NCBI RefSeq assembly: GCF_048266365.1
Contig: NZ_JBLWZP010000014.1
Location: 8,503 to 72,502 of the forward strand
Length of the DNA stretch: 64,000 nt
Direction of reading: 5' to 3'
DNA from: Galbibacter sp048266365
Lineage (GTDB): Bacteria > Bacteroidota > Bacteroidia > Flavobacteriales > Flavobacteriaceae
Position 1 is the first letter of the stretch. Each line of letters begins with the position of its first letter. This document shows, piece by piece, positions 36,801 through 44,693 of the stretch. The translations under genes were made by a program, and so were the position numbers. The notes below the pieces were generated by a model, which saw nothing but the letters and a program-made list of their open reading frames with translations, searched no databases and was not told the DNA's origin.

Positions 36801-37527
36801 TGTCTGCTGAGAAATACCCTCCATGGGTACCATAGGTATTTAAGGGATGATGTATCGCTACAATAACAGTCTTACCCTCATTCTTTTTAAGCATCCCCTC
36901 GAATTCTTCATAAAATTTCTTTCGAGTTTTTATTTCACAATCGTCATTAACGGTAGGATGTTTGTCCCAATCTTCCAAAAACCACTCTGAATCGATTATA
37001 ATCAAATGAACACTTTCGGAAATATCAACATCTTCCAATCCACATGCATCGCTTGGTAAAAACACTTTTTTTTGCTGTATCACGGATTCGATAAATTCTT
37101 CTTGTCGCTCCAGCCCCGGAATGCCACCACTATACCAATCATGGTTTCCGGGAATGAACATCACCTGAGCCTTGGCATCCTTAACCGCACTAAGCTGAGT
37201 GTTAAGCTGAAATTCCGCATCCGCTCTTCCCGGCTCCCCTACTTCCGGCAGGCCATTGGGGTAAATATTATCTCCCAAGAAAAGAACAACATCATTTTTG
37301 GTACTTTTGGAGACTGCGTTTTGAAAAATTGTCAGGGCGTCAGACGGCTTTCCATTTTTGGATAAACCGGCGTCACCTATTAAAAAAAATCTATGATCCA
37401 ACTGTTTATCCAGTGGATAGTTAGGTGAATTTGAACCTACCTTAACTTTGGAAGTATAAGTAGCACATGAACCTACTACTAGTCCAAGTAAAATTAACCG
37501 CCATTGGATCCAAGATTTTTTCATCAA
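33820..37527 (-). CDS. Outer-membrane fusion: metallophosphoesterase, kinase-like middle, Omp85-type barrel
   Basis: This 1235-residue lipoprotein-like protein (lipobox VVGSC) starts with a calcineurin-type phosphoesterase: FLIGDAG, LFLGDNIYPNG, PGNHDWYSGG, IAIHHPLNTYG and SGHDHSMQY bind two metals. The middle (about 430-780) contains DMLIGDWDRHGDQW (near 609) and PRDRDQAFADFDG (near 640). These resemble the catalytic DRHxxN and metal-binding DxG motifs of atypical kinases of the HipA/Fam20/CotH type. The C-terminus (about 890-1235) is a surface-antigen/BamA-like barrel with GGNSGLRGYRINRFTGN and a final Phe. Such phosphoesterase-barrel proteins are known in Bacteroidetes. The kinase reading of the middle is inference. 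Confidence 0.85.
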   Translation of the reverse strand: MMKKSWIQWRLILLGLVVGSCATYTSKVKVGSNSPNYPLDKQLDHRFFLIGDAGLSKNGKPSDALTIFQNAVSKSTKNDVVLFLGDNIYPNGLPEVGEPGRADAEFQLNTQLSAVKDAKAQVMFIPGNHDWYSGGIPGLERQEEFIESVIQQKKVFLPSDACGLEDVDISESVHLIIIDSEWFLEDWDKHPTVNDDCEIKTRKKFYEEFEGMLKKNEGKTVIVAIHHPLNTYGTHGGYFSADKHLFPFQNKVPLPVIGSLITQVRKTGGVSVQDIQNQRYKVLRDRLEAIAMVAPANVIFTSGHDHSMQYIENDNYKQLIAGSGSKESPTKLTGDALFVSGKQGYATLDVFKDGSVWARFYTARNGQPNLEFQKEVYPTQEDQYVDDFPKEYPQHVMSSIYPTDETIKSKGYQKFWGEHYRELYGTQIKARVALLDTLYGGLTPVRKGGGHQTRTLRLEDPQGREYNMRAVKKSAVQFLQKVVLKDHKLSIDDLSETLPESLLMDYYTASYPYAAYPVSELSKAVELYHTNPELFYIPKQQRLGKYNAEYGDELYLIEERPAKEHQNVASFGNAEDIESTDDLFKKLRKDEENVLDENAYIRARLFDMLIGDWDRHGDQWRWAEFKGEEQTVYRSIPRDRDQAFADFDGSFLAVVRALMAPAKMLQPYGPEIDHLRWINTEPLPMDRALIRNSDQEDWVREAKFIQYHLTEQVIDQAFMTVPAEVREETMKKVKPLLMQRLDGLVTTAKDYYKLVDKVAILHATDKDDYIEVIRSGPKETRVVIRRIKKGEKADLIVDKTYHKDVTKELWIYGLDDKDVFEVKGQGKQPILVRLIGGQNRDTYKIRYGKKVRFYDFKSKDNIVELNNGGTKRFTDKYDNNIFTFGKSNYSTYTLLPSLGYNADAGFIAGVNYAITNYGFERNPFSSKHSLGVNFHFATSGIELKYDGESSGIFHKLNLAYGLKYNSPTYARNFFGFGNQTTNLEDDLGKDYYRTNWSNLRGYLGLVKRSEYGGVLSAKAIFEGAQVEDTQNRYITTFNPDASFFDWHYFATAEIGFEYESYDIPVNPSRGMYFKTTLGYTLNLSGSNTSFAYLNPQITFYNPLSQNHRWVLKTNVQSQLNFGDDFEFYQAPYLGGNSGLRGYRINRFTGNKSLVFNGDIRHTFNAFKTPILPVNLGVYGGVDLGRVWVKDEDSKQWHNSVGGGVFVVASELVNLDLSYFNSKEGNRFTLGFRASF

Positions 37528-37546
37528 TTTGTATTTAGAATATGTT

Positions 37547-37554
37547 TAATTTTG
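37547..37554 (+). promoter_or_regulatory. Likely -7 element of the HD-domain gene
   Basis: TAATTTTG matches TAnnTTTG; a TTTG lies 15 bases upstream at 37528-37531, somewhat close. It lies downstream of the ATG at 37542, which argues for the start at 37596. Confidence 0.4.
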
Positions 37555-37595
37555 TAATATTATATGAAATTTCTACTTACGCATTACCAAAAGCT

Positions 37596-38729
37596 ATGAT
37601 CATAGATAAAGTATCAGAATACGCCAAAAATTTACTAACTACTAAATTAGACAAAAACTATCTATATCATAACCTCATTCACACAGAAAGAGTAGTCAAT
37701 GCCGCAAAAACAATTTGTGAAGCCTTAGAGGTAAGTCCCTCTGAACAAGAAATAATTACTATTGCAGCTTGGTTACATGATTTAGGGTATACCAAAGGTA
37801 ATGAGGTTCATGAAGAAACGAGCTGTGAAATCACTAAAAATTTCTTGACCCAACAAAACTACGACCCAGAAAAGATTGACCTTGTCATACAGGTCATCAT
37901 GGCAACTAAAATGGACCATAAGCCTAATAACCTTATGGAAGAAATCATTAAAGACGCCGATAGTTATCATTTTTCCGATGAGAATTTCTCTAAAATATCA
38001 GAACTACTACAACAAGAACTTCAGCTACTCGGAATTGCTGAATACACCACAGAACAATGGAGGGAAAAAAACATCGAAGTACTAAATAACAAGCATCAGT
38101 ACTATACTAGTTTTGCCCGTGAAAACTGGGGACTCGGGAAGTTGAACAATATTAATGAACTGATTCGAAAAACTCAAAAAGCTAAAAACAAACAGGAAAA
38201 TCCGGATAGAGGTGTTCAAACCTTATTTAGAGTTTCATTACGAAATCATATTCAACTCAGTGCCATAGCAGACACTAAAGCCAATATTCTTTTATCTATC
38301 AATGCCATTATCATCTCATTAGCACTTTCAAATCTTATTCCTAAACTAGACAGCCCATCCAATCAACACCTCATTATACCCACCTTAGTTTTGGTAGTCT
38401 TTAGTGTTGTATCCGTAATATTTGCAGTACTCTCCACAAAGCCAAACCTATCCTCCGGCAGGTTTACCAGAGAGGATTTAGATAACAGAAATGTTAACCT
38501 CCTCTTCTTTGGAAATTTTCATAAAATGAAATATGAAGAATATGAAGACGCAGTTATGGAGATGATCCAAGAACGAGATTATATTTACGAATCCATGACA
38601 AAGGATCTTCATTCCTTAGGAACAGTCCTGGCAAAAAAGTATAGACTCCTTAGAATAACCTATTATGTATTTCTATTCGGGCTGATCATTTCAGTGCTAA
38701 CCTTCGGGTTATCATTCGGACTGATCTAA
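37596..38729 (+). CDS. HD phosphohydrolase fused to a Pycsar-effector-type membrane domain
   Basis: From the ATG at 37596 the protein has 377 residues. The N-terminal HD domain (about 1-180) shows YHNLIHTERV (His29), the AAWLHDLGY pair at 61-62 and IIKDADSYHF. The C-terminal part (about 205-377) contains LRNHIQLSAIADTKANILLS, then membrane helices and a late pair around RITYYVFLFGLIISVLTFGL. This matches the Pycsar effector membrane domain (DUF5706 type), which in defence systems opens membranes on binding a cyclic nucleotide. Here no cyclase is adjacent. HD domains can degrade cyclic nucleotides, so the protein may both sense and clear a signal. The 3' end overlaps the convergent GAF gene by four bases. 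Confidence 0.83.
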   Translation: MIIDKVSEYAKNLLTTKLDKNYLYHNLIHTERVVNAAKTICEALEVSPSEQEIITIAAWLHDLGYTKGNEVHEETSCEITKNFLTQQNYDPEKIDLVIQVIMATKMDHKPNNLMEEIIKDADSYHFSDENFSKISELLQQELQLLGIAEYTTEQWREKNIEVLNNKHQYYTSFARENWGLGKLNNINELIRKTQKAKNKQENPDRGVQTLFRVSLRNHIQLSAIADTKANILLSINAIIISLALSNLIPKLDSPSNQHLIIPTLVLVVFSVVSVIFAVLSTKPNLSSGRFTREDLDNRNVNLLFFGNFHKMKYEEYEDAVMEMIQERDYIYESMTKDLHSLGTVLAKKYRLLRITYYVFLFGLIISVLTFGLSFGLI

Positions 38730-41077
38730 GCCATAGACTTCATAAGGTCATCATAGGTCAATTTACTCTTTTCATTAGCCTCATTGGAATAAAGGATTTC
38801 CGCTGAAATAGCCTTTAATCCACTGACACCCTGCAGTTCTTCTAACTCATGGATCTCGATCTTGTCATTCAACATTCCCTTGGCTTGCAGAAGGCGAATA
38901 TACCGTAGGTATTCAAGCTCTTCTTTCTCCTGGGAGTAAATGATTGCAATTTTTCCTGGTTGTGTAATACGTCTATTGGTTCCTTTAATCAGAGATTTAT
39001 CAATACGTTTTTTAATAACCTCATAGCGGGCATTATACGTACCATCCACATCAAAGTGTTTCTCATCCATTCGGAATTTTATTGATAAAGGAGAACTGTG
39101 CACTAAAACCATAGAGGTGACTTCAAAATCCACTTCTAATTCCGGCTTAAGCTCGTAAAATGCATTTTCCATGGCACAAATTGTTTCCAATTGCCACAGT
39201 TTCAAATTCTGAAGGTACAAGTCTCTATAACCAGCTCCGGGAGTAATGGATTCACCTATATACATGGTATGCTCCACACCATCAGTTTTATAGCGCTCAA
39301 AATAATGAGGAAACATCAATTGCGCTTCTTTTTGGTGCTGGTCTATTACACGCGTCAAGCGCTTGTTTACAGCAGTTACCGCATCGTCATAATTTTGTCT
39401 GTGGTCGTAGACCATTTGTAAATTCGTGTCCAAATGATCCCTATAACCGCTTACTAAAACATCTAACGAAGGATCCATCAATGCTATTTGATCCAAGGAA
39501 GGGTGTACTTCTTCCTTGATAAAATCAATGATTCGTTGTTCAGTTCCTGTCTTAAATGATTTCTTCACCTCTTCCAAAAAGCTGAATACTCTAAATTGGT
39601 ATTCTTCATAGATCGGTATGCGGTGAATACTCATTAGGGTACTGAATATCTCTCCTAAAAGTTCAAGCTGTTTTGCCAAATCTCTCTGGGTAGCTTTATT
39701 TCTTGAAGTGGAAGAATTTTGTATATCTACCTGTCCGTAAAGAGGCTGCACTTCTTTAAAGGTAATATCCTTAAAGGCCATGTTGTTGCCAATTGCACGC
39801 TCGTCAATAAAGCGTTTCACTTCCTTGACAAATTTCCACTTCACGCTCTCATGTATCGAAGTATATTCATTTTGAATAATAGCTTCAATTTCATTTTCTA
39901 ATTCATTATTTGAGCGTACCACCGCTGCGGTGATATAGGGTAAAATATCATCTAATTTTTTAGCGTTGATACTGTTGAGTTCATAGCTCTTTTTGGAAAC
40001 TAATTCCAAAACACCAACCAATTTTTCTCCAGTATTTATCGGTATTAAGATCGCACTTTTAAGTCCTTGATCGTTAAGAACTTTATAAGGCATATCCCCA
40101 CACTGCATTGCTGTTTTCTTCTCAACATCCGAAATGGCAAGATACCTTTTATCCTTAAGCAGCACCTCCCTGCTTTGCTGACAAAGGAGCGTTTTACAAT
40201 CCATCTCTTTAAGATCACATAACAGGAAACTAGGCAGACCGGAAGTCAAGCGTTCAAAAGTGAAGTTCCGATTATCATAGATTGAGAAACCTACTTCCAG
40301 ATCACGAATATTAAAAAAGGATCTAAATATATTTTGTAACCTCTGAATAAGGTGCAAATCTCCACTACTGCGTTCCAGTAGGGTCGTTTTTAGGTTGGAG
40401 ATCGAATGATCCAGAGTAGTATCAAAGAGACTTGAAATGACAAAACCTTTTGCAATCCAGCTATTGGGCGGGAATTTTTCCTTCCACAATTCCAAATTAT
40501 CAAAACCATCCAGCAATTCCTCTATATCTTCTTGGGTTAAATCCTTTGCTTTATCTGTGGGTATAAAGTCCATAAAATCCGCATTGTACATAATACGGTA
40601 ATGTCTCATTATTCCATGTTTATCAGGAATATCAAAGTACAATGTCCGTTTAAAATTGATATCAATTTTATAGTACATCGTAAGTATAATGGCACATTGG
40701 AGTACGTACATTTGACCATCAGGAAGATCCCTCATATGCAAAAAGAAATCCTTACCTGCGTCCTCTATAATCTTATCGAATCGTTGTGTGGTCTGGAAGT
40801 TAGCATATTCAAAAGGAATCCCGGCGATTTTAATTTCATTTTCCGAAAGTATCGAAGAGAAAGAATCCTGAAGCATAGCGTCAATAACCTCTTGAAACTC
40901 ACCTACCCTGCTTCTATCCACTATACCATCGCGTAGCTCACTATGGCTACCGGCTAACTCCAAAATTTCTTTGGCTTTTTTTGCCTGAAGCTTATTTTTG
41001 CTTTGTGCTAAGGACTCATACTTATCCAACAGCTTATGAAAGCTAATTAAAACCTCGAATGGAGCCTCTTTTGTCAT
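38726..41077 (-). CDS. GAF-domain protein of Bacteroidetes type
   Basis: This 783-residue soluble protein has a helical N-terminal region and a GAF-type domain at about 260-400 (with LKSAILIPINTGEKLVGVLE, the typical GAF core). A long C-terminal part is rich in helices and ends LTYDDLMKSMA. No kinase, cyclase or output domain is visible. GAF domains bind small ligands such as cyclic nucleotides. Similar large GAF proteins occur in flavobacteria without known function. It is convergent with and overlaps the HD gene by four bases, so the pair may share a role in nucleotide signalling; that is speculative. Confidence 0.8.
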   Translation of the reverse strand: MTKEAPFEVLISFHKLLDKYESLAQSKNKLQAKKAKEILELAGSHSELRDGIVDRSRVGEFQEVIDAMLQDSFSSILSENEIKIAGIPFEYANFQTTQRFDKIIEDAGKDFFLHMRDLPDGQMYVLQCAIILTMYYKIDINFKRTLYFDIPDKHGIMRHYRIMYNADFMDFIPTDKAKDLTQEDIEELLDGFDNLELWKEKFPPNSWIAKGFVISSLFDTTLDHSISNLKTTLLERSSGDLHLIQRLQNIFRSFFNIRDLEVGFSIYDNRNFTFERLTSGLPSFLLCDLKEMDCKTLLCQQSREVLLKDKRYLAISDVEKKTAMQCGDMPYKVLNDQGLKSAILIPINTGEKLVGVLELVSKKSYELNSINAKKLDDILPYITAAVVRSNNELENEIEAIIQNEYTSIHESVKWKFVKEVKRFIDERAIGNNMAFKDITFKEVQPLYGQVDIQNSSTSRNKATQRDLAKQLELLGEIFSTLMSIHRIPIYEEYQFRVFSFLEEVKKSFKTGTEQRIIDFIKEEVHPSLDQIALMDPSLDVLVSGYRDHLDTNLQMVYDHRQNYDDAVTAVNKRLTRVIDQHQKEAQLMFPHYFERYKTDGVEHTMYIGESITPGAGYRDLYLQNLKLWQLETICAMENAFYELKPELEVDFEVTSMVLVHSSPLSIKFRMDEKHFDVDGTYNARYEVIKKRIDKSLIKGTNRRITQPGKIAIIYSQEKEELEYLRYIRLLQAKGMLNDKIEIHELEELQGVSGLKAISAEILYSNEANEKSKLTYDDLMKSMA

Positions 41078-41308
41078 GCTTTTTTTAATTTGTACTTTAG
41101 TCTAGAATATACAAAAAACTTACAACAAAGATCCGAAAAATTTAACAAACGTCCGCGGTGAAACCATAGAAACTCGACTAATTTACTAGAATACTACATT
41201 ACTTCCGCTCAAGCATTCACCAAACAGCCCCATGGGTGAATTTAAATACCCAAATGAAGGATCTTAATCACAAGGAAAATCACTTAGAACTAGTTGGATC
41301 ATTTGATT

Positions 41309-42205
41309 TTAACGTTTGGATTTTAAGGCATACTTTGCACCAAGCTCCTTTGCATAAACAACGAGTTGTTCGAGAATTCTGTTAGGATCGTTTTTTCTCC
41401 AGTGTACATATAAATCTACGGTTTCTTCTAATGGAATAAATCGAAGATTCTCATTTTCTGCCTTTGAAAATGACATAGGCAGAATGGAAACTCCGAGATT
41501 TTGTGAAACAAGATTTAAGATAATTCCCCCAAAGTCGGTTTCAATTTGTATCTCAGGTTCTATTGCAGCACTACTAAACATTTGACGTAGTAGCGAAGCA
41601 AAATAGGTGTTGTGATGTAAACCGGAAGTAATAAACTTTTCATCTTTAAGATCCCTTAGATTCTCAAAGGTTTCTTGAGTTAACCAATGCTGTTTTGGCA
41701 CAACCAAACACACCGGTTCAGTGTACAGCTTTTCACAAAGCAATGAAGGATGCAAAGTAGAGTCTCTGCTAAAGGATATATCTATTTTGTAATCCAGCAG
41801 CAAACGCTCCTGATCCTTATCTACCGGTTCCATTAATTCTATTTTCACCTCAGGAAGATCTCTGGAAAACAATTCTAATACCTCTGGTAGAAAATTATGA
41901 ATTATGGATCCCGGATATGAAATACTAATTGCCCCGGTAGTTCCCAAATCTATTTTTTTAGCTTGTTGAACTGTTCTGTCAAACTCATCAATCAGCACCG
42001 TCCATTTCTCTTGTAAATACCGCCCGGCATCTGTTAGTTTCACATTTCTTTTGTCCCTCTCAAATAACTTACAACCCAACTCCTCCTCCAATGATAGAAT
42101 TTGTCGACTTAATGTCGATTGCGATAAATACATCTTTTCAGAGGTTTTCCAAAAGTGTAATTCCTGAGCAAGAGCTAAAAAATATCTAAGCTGTTGAATT
42201 GTCAT
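41309..42205 (-). CDS. LysR family transcriptional regulator
   Basis: The 298-residue protein has the canonical N-terminal winged HTH (MTIQQLRYFLALAQELHFWK, then LSQSTLSRQILSLEEELGCK) and a substrate-binding domain with LSISYPGS-like first strands at about 92. It is divergent from a LysE exporter gene, the classic regulator-exporter layout, with 107 bases between the start codons that should hold the shared operator. An amino acid or similar metabolite is the likely co-inducer. Confidence 0.94.
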   Translation of the reverse strand: MTIQQLRYFLALAQELHFWKTSEKMYLSQSTLSRQILSLEEELGCKLFERDKRNVKLTDAGRYLQEKWTVLIDEFDRTVQQAKKIDLGTTGAISISYPGSIIHNFLPEVLELFSRDLPEVKIELMEPVDKDQERLLLDYKIDISFSRDSTLHPSLLCEKLYTEPVCLVVPKQHWLTQETFENLRDLKDEKFITSGLHHNTYFASLLRQMFSSAAIEPEIQIETDFGGIILNLVSQNLGVSILPMSFSKAENENLRFIPLEETVDLYVHWRKNDPNRILEQLVVYAKELGAKYALKSKR

Positions 42206-42312
42206 GATTAATTCACTTTATGCATTAGTTAAGCAAAAATAAGTATTTTTCTTTTGTAGCTCTTCTACTTTATTTGCACTGTGATTCTGTCATTCATTTA
42301 AAAAAGAAAATC

Positions 42313-42933
42313 ATGGGGATCGAAAACTTTTACACCTTTATTATCAGTACACTATTTTTTATTATTACTCCCGGGATGGACACCATATTTGTTTTAAACA
42401 AATCAATCGGAGAAGGAAGAAAATCCGGAATATACGCTACTTTAGGTGTGAATTCAGGAATTATCATCCATACGCTACTTGGTGCCTTAGGATTATCTGT
42501 TCTCATTTCCAATGTTCCTTCTGCACTTATTGCCATAAAATATTGTGGCGCGACTTACTTGGTTTATGTAGGTACAATGGCTCTTATAAATAGAAAGTCA
42601 AAAGTCAATATTGATTCATCCTCCCATCGAAACGGCAGGAAAACGAACAGTTATTGGTCCGGACTTGTTACCAATACTTTAAATCCGAAAGTTGCATTAC
42701 TATTTTTAGCCTTTTTCCCCCAATTCATTGTTCCGGAGCAGATAAATAACCCAATACCATTTATGACATTGGGCTTAAGTTATGCCATTATGGGAACCAT
42801 ATGGTATATAACGCTCTCTCTTTTGGCCAGTGGATTTTCGGAAAGATTAAAAACAAACCCGAAAACGATGTTTCACCTCAATACCGTCAGCGGAATTGTT
42901 TTCATCTTAATGGGTTTACTGGTGGCCTATTGA
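42313..42933 (+). CDS. LysE family amino-acid exporter
   Basis: From the ATG at 42313 (MGIENFYTFIISTLFFIITP) the protein has 206 residues and six predicted membrane helices. The LysE/RhtB signature FFIITPGMDTIFVLNKSIGE is near the N-terminus and GLVTNTLNPKVALLFLAFFP in the middle. It exports amino acids or their lactones. An upstream ATG (42274) would add 13 polar residues not found in the family. It is probably controlled by the divergent LysR gene. Confidence 0.92.
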   Translation: MGIENFYTFIISTLFFIITPGMDTIFVLNKSIGEGRKSGIYATLGVNSGIIIHTLLGALGLSVLISNVPSALIAIKYCGATYLVYVGTMALINRKSKVNIDSSSHRNGRKTNSYWSGLVTNTLNPKVALLFLAFFPQFIVPEQINNPIPFMTLGLSYAIMGTIWYITLSLLASGFSERLKTNPKTMFHLNTVSGIVFILMGLLVAY

Positions 42934-42988
42934 TATTAATTATCCTACACCTTATGAGAATATCTGTAGGGCTTAATAGCGCTTTATC

Positions 42989-43173
42989 ATGTCACAGTTG
43001 GGTTGTAGTGCTTTAAATGAAACGGCTGTTCCTCCTCCTGGCGCCAGTTGCAATGCTAAGGTGTCTTTAGCCGTGATTTGAACGCTGCAAAGAATATCCT
43101 TAAAGAAGGATTAAAAATATATGGTGAGGAACTTGCCATTACAAAGGTGGAGACCCTTAAGACTATTTGGTAG
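42989..43173 (+). pseudogene. tnpB: 3' remnant of an IS605-type TnpB gene, with frameshifts
   Basis: One frame gives SALNETAVPPPGASCNAKVS; after loss of one base near 43067 it continues SRDLNAAKNILKEGLKIYGE to ITKVETLKT. SRDLNAAKNIL matches the C-terminal RuvC/zinc-finger region of TnpB (usually DRDxNAAxNI). A second missing base near 43170 gives an early TAG. The bulk of the gene is absent. A better copy of the same C-terminus is at the window's right end. TnpB is the RNA-guided nuclease of these transposons; this copy is dead. Confidence 0.8.
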
Positions 43174-43232
43174 CTAGTTCGTTGAAGCCCGAAGCCCAAC
43201 CCATCGCCTTCGGCGTGGGTGGGTAGTTCACT
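43114..43232 (+). mobile_element. Right end of an IS605-type element (copy 1)
   Basis: These 119 bases match 63881-64000 in reverse orientation with four substitutions and one indel. They include a hairpin at 43195-43223 (CCCAACCCATCGCC paired with GGCGTGGGTGGG around TTC) followed by TAGTTCACT. Similarity stops there, so the element end lies at about 43232. In this family the 3' part of tnpB plus this end forms the guide RNA, and the next 16-20 bases would be the guide. Confidence 0.78.
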
Positions 43233-43239
43233 GGTCAGC

Positions 43240-43485
43240 TTATATTAAGCCATTAGAGTACTTTTTAGCTTTCAGAGATTCAATGTGTTTTTTCGGGTCA
43301 AAGTCGTGTGCAATTCCGTTTCGAATGGCGTCTCTTATTACAATTACTTTACTTTCTTCCCCTTCTAAAAGTCTTAAATCAGCACGCATAATTTCGTTAA
43401 CATTTTTAAATCGATCTTCTTTCATTCGGGTTTGAACGAATTGGTCACAATAATTCCCAAGTGATATTGGTGTGTTCTTGTTCAT
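43240..43485 (-). CDS. parD: ParD-like antitoxin without partner
   Basis: The 81-residue protein MNKNTPISLGNYCDQFVQTR and following has the ribbon-helix-helix pattern of ParD (CC2985 type), with the C-terminal toxin-binding part FDPKKHIESLKAKK. ParE normally follows downstream with a short overlap. Here the stop codon lies eight bases from the end of the TnpB remnant on the other side, and no ParE frame is present. The toxin gene was probably lost when the IS605 element inserted. The antitoxin itself looks intact. Confidence 0.82.
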   Translation of the reverse strand: MNKNTPISLGNYCDQFVQTRMKEDRFKNVNEIMRADLRLLEGEESKVIVIRDAIRNGIAHDFDPKKHIESLKAKKYSNGLI

Positions 43486-43548
43486 TTTGATATTATTTTA
43501 TTCAATCAGAGCTTTCCACATAAAATATTAGGGCATAGAAGTATCCGC

Positions 43549-43893
43549 CTAATTAAAATTCTCTATAATTCTTTGCCTATCTTCACTTTCTTTATCGTTC
43601 TTATGGTAGATTTCAATAAAGATTATTTTACCTTCTTGTTCAAAATGAGCATAAATCAAACGCAATCCCGAATTTACCCCGCTCCCTTTCAATGCTCTAC
43701 ACGCTATTTTTTTTACTTTAATTACACAAGTTTCCAAGCCTAATTTATCAATACGAAAACTGAACGGAGGTCTTTCGGTAGGTGAAAATTCCAACACCTT
43801 TTTTACCACATCCAAATCATTCTTGAGGGTTCTATACTTTTTCAAGAGCTTTTTTAAATCTCTTTTAAATTCTGTTAATTCTTCAAAAGTCAT
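43549..43893 (-). CDS. RelE-like toxin partner of a Panacea-type antitoxin
   Basis: The 114-residue protein begins MTFEELTEFKRDLKKLLKKY and has a RelE-like layout: long N-terminal helix, FRIDKLG, IACRALKGSGVNSGLRLIYA and a last strand IIFIEIYHKNDKESEDRQRI. The pattern KxxxxxLKGxGxxSGxRxIY is typical of RelE-superfamily toxins. It starts within the last four bases of the upstream antitoxin gene (ATGA overlap), so both are translated together in antitoxin-first order. It should act as an mRNA interferase. It is not the partner of ParD, which lies downstream. Confidence 0.75.
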   Translation of the reverse strand: MTFEELTEFKRDLKKLLKKYRTLKNDLDVVKKVLEFSPTERPPFSFRIDKLGLETCVIKVKKIACRALKGSGVNSGLRLIYAHFEQEGKIIFIEIYHKNDKESEDRQRIIENFN

Positions 43894-44693
43894 TCTTGTT
43901 CAATTTCATCTCCATAGTTTCTTACCGAAAAAGGGGCATCCCTATAAAAAGCTAATTCATAATCTATTACTTCTCCCTCTTTTGAAGCTAACCAAGGTAA
44001 ATCTTTATGAGAATAATTACTTATTGCAGCCGCAGACCAATCACTCATTTGTTCAATAACTCTATCCAGAATTTCCGTTTCACTTGCTTTTAACTCTTCT
44101 AGATCTGCTTTTTCCAATGGTAAATAACGAGTTTGAGGATAACCGTGATATTCAGTTTTGACCCGTTTCAATGCTCCTCCCTCAATCATTTGATTGATAA
44201 TTGTATTTAATTTTTGAGGCACAGGACCATATGGTAACTTTTTATATTTTGCACCAGTTAAATGTTCTTCATATAACTCATAATAATTAAAATCAGAAAA
44301 ATACAGTAGCTTATAAAGAACGGTTTCTCCAACATTTGGTTTTCCTGCACATTTTTCTAAAATGTATAATAACACATTTTTAAACTTATCAACTTTTAAA
44401 TTAGGCACAGCAATACGCTCTTCAACAACAGTAGTGTTTTTTTTATTCTCCTCATTAATTTCTGGATGAATCTCAAAATTTTCAGACATAAAATCATCTA
44501 GTGAAAATTCCAATTCTATTGACAATTGTTGCAATTCAAGTATATTAACGCTCCTATTGCCTAATTCAATTTGAGCCAAAGATGGACGAGAAACATTAAC
44601 ACTCTTCGCTAAATCCTTTTGGGATAATCCTTTAATTTTACGGAGTTCGGCTATCCTCTGACCAATTTGCTTTTGTGATAATCTTGTTTTCAT
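43890..44693 (-). CDS. XRE plus Panacea (SocA-like) antitoxin
   Basis: From the ATG at 44693 (MKTRLSQKQIGQRIAELRKI) the protein has 267 residues. An N-terminal XRE HTH (to about 65, GLSQKDLAKSVNVSRPSLAQ) is joined to a C-terminal Panacea/DUF4065 domain (about 105-260) with LLYFSDFNYYELYEEHLTGA, KLPYGPVPQKL and SNYSHKDLPWLASK. Panacea domains are antitoxin modules that pair with many unrelated toxins. The HTH adds autoregulation. The upstream frame to 44750 runs through a promoter-like region, so I use the shorter start. The next gene is its toxin. Confidence 0.87.
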   Translation of the reverse strand: MKTRLSQKQIGQRIAELRKIKGLSQKDLAKSVNVSRPSLAQIELGNRSVNILELQQLSIELEFSLDDFMSENFEIHPEINEENKKNTTVVEERIAVPNLKVDKFKNVLLYILEKCAGKPNVGETVLYKLLYFSDFNYYELYEEHLTGAKYKKLPYGPVPQKLNTIINQMIEGGALKRVKTEYHGYPQTRYLPLEKADLEELKASETEILDRVIEQMSDWSAAAISNYSHKDLPWLASKEGEVIDYELAFYRDAPFSVRNYGDEIEQE

